Shown in pieces: positions 1-8,690 of a stretch of 10,560 nt of DNA. Position 1 is the stretch's first letter. The number at the start of each line of letters is the position of its first letter. A program made the position numbers and the translations under genes. Under the pieces are notes generated by a model that was not told the DNA's origin, did no database searches, and worked only from the letters and a program-made list of their open reading frames with translations. Source of the stretch: Oehlia diaphana (Eukaryota > Glomeromycota > Glomeromycetes > Glomerales > Glomeraceae); the NCBI GenBank assembly GCA_003833135.1, contig QZLH01000160.1, positions 56,531 through 67,090 on the forward strand, in the 5' to 3' direction.

Positions 1-900
1 ATTAAAAATTTCGGAAATTTTCGGTTAAATCGGAAATTCTCGGTACTATTAAATTTTAGTAAAGGAGGGGGTGTTTTAAGCACATTTAAACATATCAAAC
101 ATATATGTTTAAATCACCCTTGAATTTTTCAAAAATAGGGGGGGGGGAGGACGTTAAACTAAAGATTAAATTGGAACGGCCTAAAATTCAAGAAAAAAAA
201 AAAAAATTTTTTTTTATCCGTTCAAGTGATACAAGTCAACAGACAACACTTTTTTGCACAAATAGATAAATAATAGAATATTTCTAGAACCGATAGAAGC
301 TTAAATATACATTAGATAAATTCTATAAATTTTTTGTGATTACGTTTTTTTATTATTAAATCTTTCAACATACATGTATATAATTTATGAATAAAGAGTT
401 TATTAACCTAAAAGTTTTTAATAAAAATATTATAAATTAAAAAGTTTTATGAACGGACACTTATTTTCGTAGTTTAAAAAAAAGAGACCAATAAACATTG
501 TATGATCGCTTTTCTATAAATAAATAATTTAAAAATAGAAGTAATGACAGATAAAAAGATTTGATAATTTAAGTTTGATCTGCAAATTACATATCTAAAA
601 ATAAGTTTTTACGAGGTTCTGTCTTTTTTTAAAAAAAAAAATGATCAAACGAAATTAACTTTTGCAAAAAACTTACTGATAATAAAAGTATACAGGAGAC
701 CTTAAATTGCATTCTACTCTTTTGTTGCCAAAAGAAGTTATGAGCTATAGGCTATAAGTTATTTGGTTATATTATAAGAATCCGATTTGATTTTCACGTT
801 GTGATAACTAAACATGCATATTATGATAAGCAAAAATTGAATATATATTTGGAATACTATGATCACACTATTATGCTAATACTATACAGAAATACTTTCA
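1..900. other. AT-rich upstream region without a gene
   Basis: No coding region or RNA gene was recognised on either strand. The first 45 bases carry two copies of a TCGGAAATT(T/C)TCGG motif (11-24 and 30-43), possibly the end of a repeat cut by the window edge. G-runs lie at 67-71 and 138-147, and an A14T9 run at 193-215. The remainder is AT-rich DNA with stops in all frames. Confidence 0.6.
84..114. repeat. Perfect 12-bp inverted repeat, 7-nt loop
   Basis: ATTTAAACATAT (84-95) and ATATGTTTAAAT (103-114) are perfect reverse complements. GGGTG at 69-73 and CACCC at 115-119 can extend the pairing if ten left-side bases bulge out. The G-rich flanks are unusual in this AT-rich setting. Function unknown. 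Confidence 0.6.
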
Positions 901-1080
901 AGCCTGAAGTGTTGCTTGGATGTATGTTATGCAAATTATAATGTTATACAGTACATCGGAGAACATTTTGCGCCAATCGGCAGAATGCATATGAATGATT
1001 ATGATTTACATTATGGAATTTCCATTTTCATTTCGTCACACTTCCATAGAATTCTATTCAAGAAAATTCTATTTATAGAA

Positions 1081-1176
1081 TATGACACATATATAATAAA
1101 TATTTTCATATATTTACAAACTTAAATTATATTTTATTTTTCTTTTTATTTGAAACTTCTTAAAATATATTGCATC
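1081..1176 (+). promoter_or_regulatory. Probable core promoter and 5' leader of the kinase gene
   Basis: The 100 bases before the ATG are A/T only in long stretches. They contain a TATA-like run at 1090-1103 and then a T/C-rich tract (about 1132-1150), the kind of context in which fungal transcripts often start. There is no CCAAT box nearby. This is inferred from position and composition; no start site can be proved. Confidence 0.3.
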
Positions 1177-4100
1177 ATGAATAGAAAAAATTCTTTTGAT
1201 CCGACACCAAGATTAATAACTAGTCCTATTCAAATTTCGTTTTTCCCTTTTAGTATAGATGAGGAATTTTGTGATTGTGGAAATGTATACTCAATTACAT
1301 GTTTATTCCAAATATACTGCGAAATTTGTTCATCTGAGTACATTAAGAAATTAACTAATTTTAATGCATACTTAGATATTTATGATGGAAGTGGAAAACA
1401 TTTCCATGCACAAAACATAATGCTTGAGAATTCACATTTTAAACAAATAGTCACTAAGGATTCATTTTATATTAAAAATCAATATTTAAATTACTGTAAA
1501 TTATGTTGTGATAAGCGAAACAGTATTATTTGTCCAGCTTGTTATTTAATCTCTTTCACATGGATAGAATTTACTTATACTTCTCCAGTTCTTTATTTAC
1601 CATGGTGGGATACTCATAGTCAATGTATAGTTTGTGATTCAATTCTAGAATTTAAATCAGATTGTCAAAAATGGTGCTCAAATTGCTTTATAATTTACAC
1701 TGGGTGTAGATATTGTTTAACAACAAATATTATTTTTGGAATTACAGAAAAATCTCAATGTATGAAATGTAAAAGATTGTCATCAATTGATATTAATATG
1801 TCACTTGATCAACTTGATTCGAAAAATGTTGAAGAATACTTTTTAAAACTCAACACTTGTAATTATAATCAAATTACTAATTATGTGAATAATATAGATA
1901 AGACTTCTAATCTACTGGAAATATATATTTTTATAAAGAAGCTTAAGTACTTCAATTTTAGAACATATTCTCATACAATTGAAAATTTAGAGAATAATGG
2001 AGATTATTTAACTATGCCAATTATGTTCATTCCTTTTAATAATGATGAAGATCAATGTTATTATTGTGAAAACATCTATTCTGAAACCATATTCAAACAA
2101 AAGTATTGCAAGGATTGTTTATATTGGTGCATTAAGTATGCTACTAGTAAATTGAATGTTAAATGTGCAATTGATAATTTGGATGTATGTGTAAGAACAA
2201 CTAATACTAATTGTGATAAACATGAACCAAAAAATTTGGATTTTTGCATTCAAGGATGGTGCGAAAATTGCTCTGAAATCTTATATTTCAAACAAATAGT
2301 TACACAACAGAAGTTTGATTTTAATGATTTGGATCATCTTTATGAAGAAACCTGTAGATTATGTAAAAAGTTAATGTACAAACAAAATGTACAAGATGAC
2401 TTCTTTGAGTTTAAATTATGTTCCAATTGTTATTCAATTTCTTTTGAATTTATAGAATCAACTTTAACTAAAAATCATATTCCAATTCTTCATTTACAAT
2501 GGTGGGATGCTCACAATCAATGTATATCTTGCAATTCAAAATTAGAATATAAATCAAATTGTAAAAAATGGTGCTCAAATTGCTTTATAATTTACACTGG
2601 GTGTAGATATTGTTTAACAACAAATATTATTTTTGGAATTACAGAAAAGTCCCAATGTATGAAATGTAAAAGATTGTCATCAATTGATATTAATATGTCA
2701 CTTGATCCACTTGGTAAGAAAAAGATTGAAGAATACTTTTTAAAACTCAACACTTGTAACTATAATCAAATTACTAATTATGTGAATAATAGAGACAGGC
2801 ATTCTAATTTATTGGAAATATATATTTTTATAAAGAAGCTTAAGTACTTTAATTTTAGAACATATTCTCAAACAATTGAAAATTTAGAGAATAATGGAGA
2901 TTATTTAACTATGCCAATTATGTTCATTCCTTTTAATAATGATGAAGATCAATGTTATTGTTGTGAAAACATCTATTCTGAAACCATATTCAAACAAAAG
3001 TATTGCAAGGATTGCTTATATTGGTGCATTAAGTATGCTACTAGTAATTTGAATGTTAAATGTGCAATTGATAATTTAGATGTGTGTGTAAGAACAGCTA
3101 ATACTAATTGTGATAAACATGAACCAAAAAATTTGGATTTTTGCATTCAAGGGTGGTGCGAAAATTGCTCTGAAATCTTATATTTCAAACAAATAGTTAT
3201 ACAACAGAAGTTTGATTTTAGTAATTTGGATCATTCTTATGAAAAAACCTGTAGATTATGCAAAAAATTAATGTACAAACAAAATGTACAAGATGACTTT
3301 TTTGAGTTTAAATTATGTTCCAGTTGTTATTCAATTTCTTTTGAATTTGTAGAATCAACTTTAACTAAAAATCATATTCCAGTTCTTTATTTGCCATGGT
3401 GGGATACCCATAATCAATGTATAGTTTGTGAATCAAAATTAGAATATAAATCAAATTATCAAAAATGGTGCTCAAATTGCTTTATAATTTACACTGGGTG
3501 CAGATATTGTTTAACAACAAGTATTATTTTTGGAATTACAGAAAAATCTCAATGTATGAAATGTAAAAGACTGTCATGGAATAATATTAGCATGCCACCA
3601 GATGTGAAAAATATTGAGAAATACTTTCTAAAACTCAATACTTATAACTATAATCAAATTGCTAATTATGTGAATAAAATAGACAAAAATAATAATTTAT
3701 TGGAAATATATAGTTTTATAAGGAAGCTTAATTATTTTCCTTTAAGTGTTTTATATTCTCACATTGCAAATACAGTAGAAAATAATGAAAATTCTTTAAA
3801 TTTAACTATACCAATTATGTTTATCCCTTTCAATAATGAAGAAAGTCAATGTTATTATTGTAAAAAAAGTTATCATCAAACATTTCTATTCAAACAAAAA
3901 TATTGTAAAAATTGCTTACAACGATATATTAAATATGCAACTAGTTATACTGATATTAGGATTGCAATTGGTAATAATTTGGATGTATGTTTAACAACAA
4001 TTACTCCCCATTGTGACAAACATGAACCAAAAAAGTTGGATTTTTGCACTCAAGAGTGGTGTGAAAATTGTTCTGAAATTTTATACTTTAAACAAACAGT

Positions 4101-7100
4101 TGCAAATATGCAGTTTGATTATAGTAATATGGATTATTTTTATGAAGTGAAGTGTAGATTTTGTAAAAAATCAAAACAAAATATACAAGAGTTTGAATTT
4201 TGTTCAAATTGTTATTTAATTTCCTTTGAATTTACAGAATCAACTTCTACAGTTCCAATTCTTTATTTACCATGGTGGGATACTTATGATGAATGTGTTG
4301 TCTGTGACTCAAAATTAGAATTCAAATCAAATTGTCAAAAATGGTGCTCAAATTGCTTTACAACTTACACTGGATGTAGATATTGTTTAACAACAAATAT
4401 TATTTTTGGGATTACAGAACAATCTCAATGTATGAAATGTAAGAAAATAATATTAATTGATACTAAATATAATCTTGGAATGGAAAGTATTATCAAATAC
4501 TTTCTAAAACTCAATACTTATAATTATAATCAAATTGCTAATTATGTGAATAAAATAGACAAATATGATACTAATTTATTGGAAATATATAGTTTTATAA
4601 AGAAGCTTAATTATTTTCCATTTAAAGTCTTATTTTCTCACATTGCAAATTTAGTAAATAATGAAAGTTCTTTAAATTTAATCATACCAATTATATTTAT
4701 CCCTTTCAATAACGAAGAAACACAATGTTATTGTTGTAAAAAAAAATATTCTAAAACGATCTTTAAACAAAAGTATTGCAAGGATTGCTTGCAATTGTAT
4801 ATTAGATATGCAACTAGTGATACAGATATTAGGACTGTAATTGATAACTTGGATACATGTGTAAGTACAATTAATACTAATTGCAACAAACATGAACCAA
4901 GTAATCTGAATTTCTGCATTCAAGAGTGGTGTGAAAACTGCACCAAAATTTTATATTTCAAACAAATTGTCACAAATCAGCAGTTTGATATCAGTAATAT
5001 TGAATATTCTTTTGAAAAAAATTGTAAATTATGTGGAAAATTAATTTACAAACAAAATAATATTTTTAAGTACAAAATGTGCTCAAATTGCTATTCAATT
5101 TCTTTCGAATTTATAGAATCAACTTTGACCAAGAAATACACTCCAATTCTTTACTTACAATGGTGGGATGCTTGTAATCAATGCATAATTTGTGACTTAA
5201 AGCTAGAATTAAAATCTGATTGTCAAAAAAGGTGTTCTGATTGCTTTATAGTTTATATTGGATGCAGATATTGTTTAACAACAAATATTATTTTTGGGTT
5301 TATTGACCAAACTCAATGTAAAAAATGCAAAAGAATTATAGCAATTGATAATATTAATATCAGTGGAAATTATAATGTAAATCAATTTCTTCAATTTACA
5401 AAAATTAATATTAATATTAATGATCGATTTATTGATTATATTAACAATATAACCGAAAATTTTAATCCATTAAATATATATGAAATTATTCAAAGTAAAA
5501 TAAATTATCCTTCTTCAAAACTAAAAGTAGAATGGGTTTCATATTCGCAAATTACAAATTTAAAGGAAATAGCAGAAGGTGGATATGGAAAAATTTATAA
5601 AGCGTCAATCCATAAAAAAATTATTGCTATAAAAGAATTTTCTAATTCTCAAGATCCTAGTAAATATTTTTTAAATGAGGTAAATTTTACTAGTTCAAAA
5701 CTTTTTTTTAAAAAATTTGAATATAGATTTATTTTATTTAATATTTTAAAATTTAGATAAAATCACTTTATCAATGCTATGATGATAAATTCGAATATAT
5801 TATTAAATTTCATGGTATTACAAAAAATCCTATGACAAATAAATTTATGTTTATCATGAAGTATGCAAATGGAGGTGATTTACATAATTATTTACAAGAG
5901 AATTTTACAAAGATTACATGGAAGAAAAAAATGCATATCTTATGGAGGATTTCGGATGGGTATTTATAATTTAATTTATTTATAACATATATTTTATGAT
6001 ATCTAATCAATTTATTTGTTTTTATTTTAGGCTTCAAACTATCCATGAAAAAGATTTTATACATCGAGATTTTCATAGTGGTAATATATTGGTCGAAATA
6101 ATTGAACATATAGACCAATATTTGATTGGAGATTTAGGATTATCACAACCTGCTAATAATACTTTATCAGGCAATGAAATATATGGAGTTATACCATACA
6201 TTGCTCCAGAAATATTTAAAGGAGTTGCATTTTCAAAAGCGTCTGATATTTACAGTATGGGTATGATTATGTGGGAATTGACAACTGGTTGTAAGCCTTT
6301 TGCTAATATTGAACATGATACTGATTTAATTTATAAAATTATTGATGGAAAAAGACCTGAATTTACAGATGATACTCCTGAAGATTTTGCTAATTTAATT
6401 AAAAAATGTTGGAATCCTGATCCCAGAAAAAGGCCTTCAGCAAAAAAAATTTGCGAAAGTTTTAACCTTTGGGCAAATATGGAAAAAGATGTTAATCAAT
6501 TTAATCAAGCTGAGGAAATACGATTAGAACTAATTCAATCTAAGTTGCTTGGGCCAGAATATATTGGAAAATATCACTCAAAAGCAATTTATACAAGTAG
6601 ACCATTAAGTTCTTTTATTTCCACATCCACTAAGACATCAATGAATTCATTTAAACAAGGTAGTATATATAATATTGTGTTTATTAAATATATTTTAGAT
6701 TAATTGATGAGTATTAATATTGCTAATTTAGTTAAATTATAAATTTGAAATATTAATTGAATTCTCGGATAATAACTTGGATGATTATTTGTTAATTATT
6801 ATTTAATTCATTTTAGAATACGTAACAAAAGAATACGAGATTGATATAAATGGTATTCAAAGGTATGAATGAAAAAATACGAAAATTTATTTTATAATAT
6901 TACTAACATTAATACATTACAATTATAATTGTAGGCCAAGTAGAGATTTTATAATTGAAAATTCAAACACCCAGCAAGTAATTTATACTAGCAAACCATT
7001 AAGCAAATTAATTTCAGAAATAAATCCTTCAGGAAAGCGGAATATTGAAGACGAAACTCAAGCTAATGGAGTTGATAGTAAGTAAAATTTTTATTTATAT

Positions 7101-7204
7101 ATGAATGTAATAATTATATATATTGTAATATAATGTATTTTATTTACAAAACAGGAAAGCACGTTAAAATTAGTAACGAAATTAACACAGAAATTCAAGA
7201 GTAA
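1177..7204 (+). CDS. TKL-type protein kinase with five N-terminal cysteine-rich repeats (6 exons, 1857 aa)
   Basis: Proposed exons are 1177-5679, 5757-5959, 6031-6659, 6817-6862, 6935-7077 and 7155-7204 (TAA). They sum to 5574 nt, or 1857 codons, with frame kept at every junction. Residues 15-1448 are five cysteine-rich units. Residues about 1460-1712 form a kinase domain: glycine loop EGGYGKIYKA (1467-1476), Lys1486 in AIK, Glu1501 in FLNE, HRDFHSGN with Asp1582 and Asn1587, DLG at 1603-1605 (DFG variant), APE at 1627-1629, and Arg1703 in PRKRPS. This is the TKL pattern, and catalysis (ATP-dependent Ser/Thr or Tyr phosphorylation) looks intact. The hydrophilic tail runs from 1713 to 1857. 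There is no signal peptide or membrane segment, so I infer an intracellular protein. The first in-frame ATG with A at -3 gives MNRKNSFDPTPRL, a start I remember from Rhizophagus relatives. Substrate and pathway are unknown. Gene structure is firm; biological role is not. Confidence 0.88.
1219..2010 (+). repeat. Cysteine-rich repeat unit 1 (residues 15-278)
   Basis: This is the first and most divergent of the five protein repeats. Its opening ITSPIQISFFPF aligns with LTMPIMFIPF at the head of the later units. The first half is shorter and altered: the first CxxC of the other units is replaced by CDC, and the WCENC and CDKHEP segments are missing. The second half, from LPWWD through QCMKC, matches units 2 and 3 closely. 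It has seven CxxC motifs against nine in each of the others. A metal-binding role is inferred from the CxxC pairs; I can name no domain family. Confidence 0.8.
2011..2907 (+). repeat. Cysteine-rich repeat unit 2 (residues 279-577)
   Basis: A full 299-residue unit. CxxC motifs in order are QCYYC, YCKDC, WCENC, TCRLC, LCSNC, QCISC, WCSNC, GCRYC and QCMKC. Between them lie CDKHEP, the LQWWD block and a cysteine-free stretch with YFLKLNT and LLEIYIFIKKLKYF that separates it from the next unit. It is nearly identical in protein and DNA to unit 3 at an offset of 897 bp. Paired CxxC knuckles usually bind zinc; that is an inference here. Confidence 0.85.
2908..3804 (+). repeat. Cysteine-rich repeat unit 3 (residues 578-876)
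   Basis: A second full 299-residue unit with the same nine CxxC motifs. Compared with unit 2 it has scattered substitutions such as QCYCC for QCYYC, LCSSC for LCSNC, and a Tyr where unit 2 has Cys just before QKWCSNC. DNA similarity to unit 2 is very high until about 3575, then falls where RLSWNNISMPP replaces RLSSIDINMS. The linker after that point resembles the unit 4 linker. Confidence 0.85.
3805..4680 (+). repeat. Cysteine-rich repeat unit 4 (residues 877-1168)
   Basis: A 292-residue unit with all nine CxxC motifs (QCYYC, YCKNC, WCENC, KCRFC, FCSNC, ECVVC, WCSNC, GCRYC, QCMKC). The region between the fourth and fifth motifs is shortened (KSKQNIQEFEF), and TESTSTVP is shorter than the TLTKNHIP of its neighbours. 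Its closing linker, with YNYNQIANYVNKIDK and SHIAN, matches the linker at the end of unit 3. Confidence 0.85.
4681..5520 (+). repeat. Cysteine-rich repeat unit 5 (residues 1169 to about 1448)
   Basis: The last unit before the kinase, again with nine CxxC motifs (QCYCC, YCKDC, WCENC, NCKLC, MCSNC, QCIIC, RCSDC, GCRYC, QCKKC). It has diverged: QKRCSDC replaces QKWCSNC and FGFIDQTQCKKC replaces FGITEKSQCMKC. Its linker is degenerate (NPLNIYEIIQSKINY against NLLEIYSFIKKLNYF) and runs directly into the kinase lead-in VEWVSYSQITNLKEI. The end point is approximate. Confidence 0.75.
5680..5756 (+). other. Intron 1 (77 bp, phase 0)
   Basis: Donor GAG|GTAAAT and acceptor TTTAG|AT. Splicing joins ...YFLNE to IKSLYQCYDDKFEYIIKFHG, the usual run from the kinase C-helix into the next strand. 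Unspliced, the frame closes at 5758-5760, after 27 more codons of low-complexity Phe/Lys/Ile. No good branch-site match was seen. Confidence 0.88.
5960..6030 (+). other. Intron 2 (71 bp, phase 2)
   Basis: Donor GG|GTATTT and acceptor TTTATTTTAG|G. Splicing joins MHILWRISDG to LQTIHEKDFIHRDFH, restoring the helix that precedes the catalytic loop. A branch-like TCTAATC at 6002-6008 lies about 22 nt before the acceptor, followed by a T-rich tract. Confidence 0.9.
6660..6816 (+). other. Intron 3 (157 bp, phase 1)
   Basis: Donor CAAG|GTAGTA and acceptor TTCATTTTAG|AA. Splicing joins ...MNSFKQ to EYVTKEYEIDINGIQ. If retained, translation would stop at 6701-6703 after a short Ile/Tyr-rich tail. It is the longest intron of the gene. 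An internal CTAATTTAG near 6722-6730 could act as an alternative acceptor, but I see no reason to prefer it. Confidence 0.75.
6863..6934 (+). other. Intron 4 (72 bp, phase 2) with canonical branch site
   Basis: Donor AG|GTATGA and acceptor AATTGTAG|G. The perfect branch consensus TACTAAC lies at 6901-6907, about 27 nt before the acceptor. Splicing joins GIQ-R to PSRDFIIENSNTQQ. This is the best-supported intron of the tail region. Confidence 0.82.
7078..7154 (+). other. Intron 5 (77 bp, phase 1)
   Basis: Consensus donor GTAAGT at 7078 and acceptor TTTACAAAACAG|GA at 7154. Splicing joins ANGVD to RKHVKISNEINTEIQE followed by TAA. Reading through without splicing hits TAA at 7083-7085, right after the donor. 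Confidence 0.78.
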
Positions 7205-7208
7205 TAAA
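7203..7208 (+). promoter_or_regulatory. Possible polyadenylation signal AATAAA overlapping the stop codon
   Basis: AATAAA begins inside the TAA stop of the kinase gene, so cleavage some 10-30 nt later would leave a very short 3' UTR. In DNA this AT-rich the hexamer is expected often by chance, so this is only a candidate. Confidence 0.25.
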
Positions 7209-7260
7209 TTCACTTAGTAAAATCACATTTTATTTATTTATTGATTTACTAGCAGTGAAT
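7208..7260 (+). repeat. Imperfect inverted repeat just after the kinase stop codon
   Basis: The arm ATTCACTTAGTAAAATCA (7208-7225) pairs with TGATTTACTAGCAGTGAAT (7242-7260) over about 17 bp with two small bulges, leaving an A/T loop of 16 nt. It lies where the 3' UTR should be, so it may form a hairpin in the transcript or be the scar of a small element. Confidence 0.5.
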
Positions 7261-8690
7261 CATGCTTCACGCAGAGAATAATGTTTTTAATCAATATATG
7301 ATAAATTATGTGTATAAAGTATATTGTATTATATAAGCAGAGATATATCTATAGATTATATTAGTGAAAAAATGAATAGAGACTATATGTTAAAATAGTA
7401 TTATTTTTTTATTTTACAATTAAATTTATTCTATTTTATTAAATATTTAAAAATGGTTTTTTTTTTGACGCTTTTATTTTAGTATGACTCCTACATTTGT
7501 AATAGGATATAAAAAGGTTAAATATCATGTGATTACTTCTGCGTGACCAATCATATATTTTTACGCGAATTTTTTAATATTTATTTAAATTTTCAAAATA
7601 AAAAATAATTATGACTTTTCTAATACTTTTTTTGTTATATATTTTTCAACTTTCTTCATATTTTCAATTTCCATTAAGATGAAATTTTTGAAATTTTCCA
7701 TTAAATTCTTTTTAATAAAGATGTTTCTTAATGGCAACTTATGTTTTTGTGTAAAAAGACTTCATTTTTAACTTTTTTTTCATATTTTTATACCAATTAC
7801 TTCATCTTTTAACTATACTTTTTCCCTCTCAAAAAAACTTTGGTCAAGTGATCAACCGTATGTAAGAAGATTTTAGCAAATTAAAAAAATCTCATTTGAG
7901 AATGAGTAATTTGCTTAAATTATTTATTTAATATCTGAATCAAAAACTTTTTTGTCTTTAATAAAAACGAATTAAATAATAAATATGTAGTGATTTTGAT
8001 TATATTTACAGAGATGACTTGATCCAACCTAAAAGGTAATAAGAATTGGAGCATCAATCCGATCATCTCAATGATCTAAAAAACAAATAAATAACAATAC
8101 ACTTATATAACAATAATAAAAAAGATACTTGCGGTGATACGATCTGCTGCATCATCCCAAGCGAGCCAGAAAAACTGACCAAAATTTCATCAACCGGCAT
8201 ACAAATCTCACATATGAGTGATATGACCTCTATAGTTTATCGTTACACAATTCAATTGGAAGAGTAATCTAAATGTCAAAGGAAATTTTTTTAATTATAT
8301 AGGTTTATTTATATTTACTGTATTTAAACTAAATTTTATTAATAAAATTTTGAATTTATTTACTCTTATTAATTATTTAAATATCAACCAATACAATGAC
8401 CAATATAAATATTCGTATCCACTGCATAAAGTCGAACATTGGTATCCCATTACAAATCTATGTACGTGAAGATTAGTTTTAAAATAGTGCAGGAGCAAAA
8501 TTACTACTCTATCCGCCGCGGCATTATTAACCTCATATATTGTATTTCTCCAATGATATATATAATTAAAAAAATTCGTAGAGCAGTCTCCAATAAATAA
8601 ATAACATAAAAACCCATACCGTAATATGATTTGATTGGTTGCTGCCTTGCTGGGTCATGTGCACATTCCGATGGGCTAATCCAATTCGGA
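7261..8690. other. Intergenic region, no supported gene
   Basis: Mostly A/T-rich noncoding sequence. GC-richer islands lie at about 8010-8260 and 8500-8690, where short frames are open on both strands (see findings). None reaches the length or shows the motifs needed to call a gene. No tRNA-like T-arm motif was found. A CCAAT-containing stretch at about 7537-7552 (GCGTGACCAATCA) has no gene next to it. Confidence 0.55.
7873..7920. repeat. Nested inverted repeat (hairpin)
   Basis: GCAAATTA (7876-7883) pairs with TAATTTGC (7907-7914). Inside it, CTCATT (7891-7896) pairs with AATGAG (7901-7906) around a TGAG loop, with seven unpaired A/T bases on the left side. Outer bases extend the stem with one bulge. 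No gene uses it as an obvious terminator. Confidence 0.5.

Noticed and set aside
916..1125. Open stretch of 69 codons on the + strand upstream of the kinase gene.
   Set aside because: It begins at TTG, has no recognisable motif, and its Ile/Tyr/His-rich composition is what AT-rich noncoding DNA gives. It is probably leader or promoter DNA.
1150..1176. N-terminal extension of the kinase frame from a TTG codon at 1150.
   Set aside because: A nuclear fungal gene is expected to start at ATG. The first in-frame ATG at 1177 has A at -3 and gives a start typical of this family.
4678..4923. Two overlapping - strand open stretches within exon 1.
   Set aside because: They lie opposite strongly coding repeat sequence and only mirror it; no start context or motif supports them.
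5888..6118. - strand open stretch of 76 codons across exon 2, intron 2 and exon 3.
   Set aside because: It is antisense to conserved kinase coding sequence and crosses a well-supported intron.
5996..6703. A separate short kinase gene starting at the ATG at 5996 and ending at 6703.
   Set aside because: It would lack the Gly loop and catalytic Lys. Its first 12 residues come from intron 2 and its end from intron 3. The missing parts are found in frame upstream and downstream.
7520..7860. Possible inverted pair between the complement of GCGTGACCAATCA (about 7540) and TTTGGTCAAGTGATCAACC (about 7840) as ends of another small element.
   Set aside because: Only about seven bases (TTGGTCA) match well and no target duplication was found, so the pairing is not convincing.
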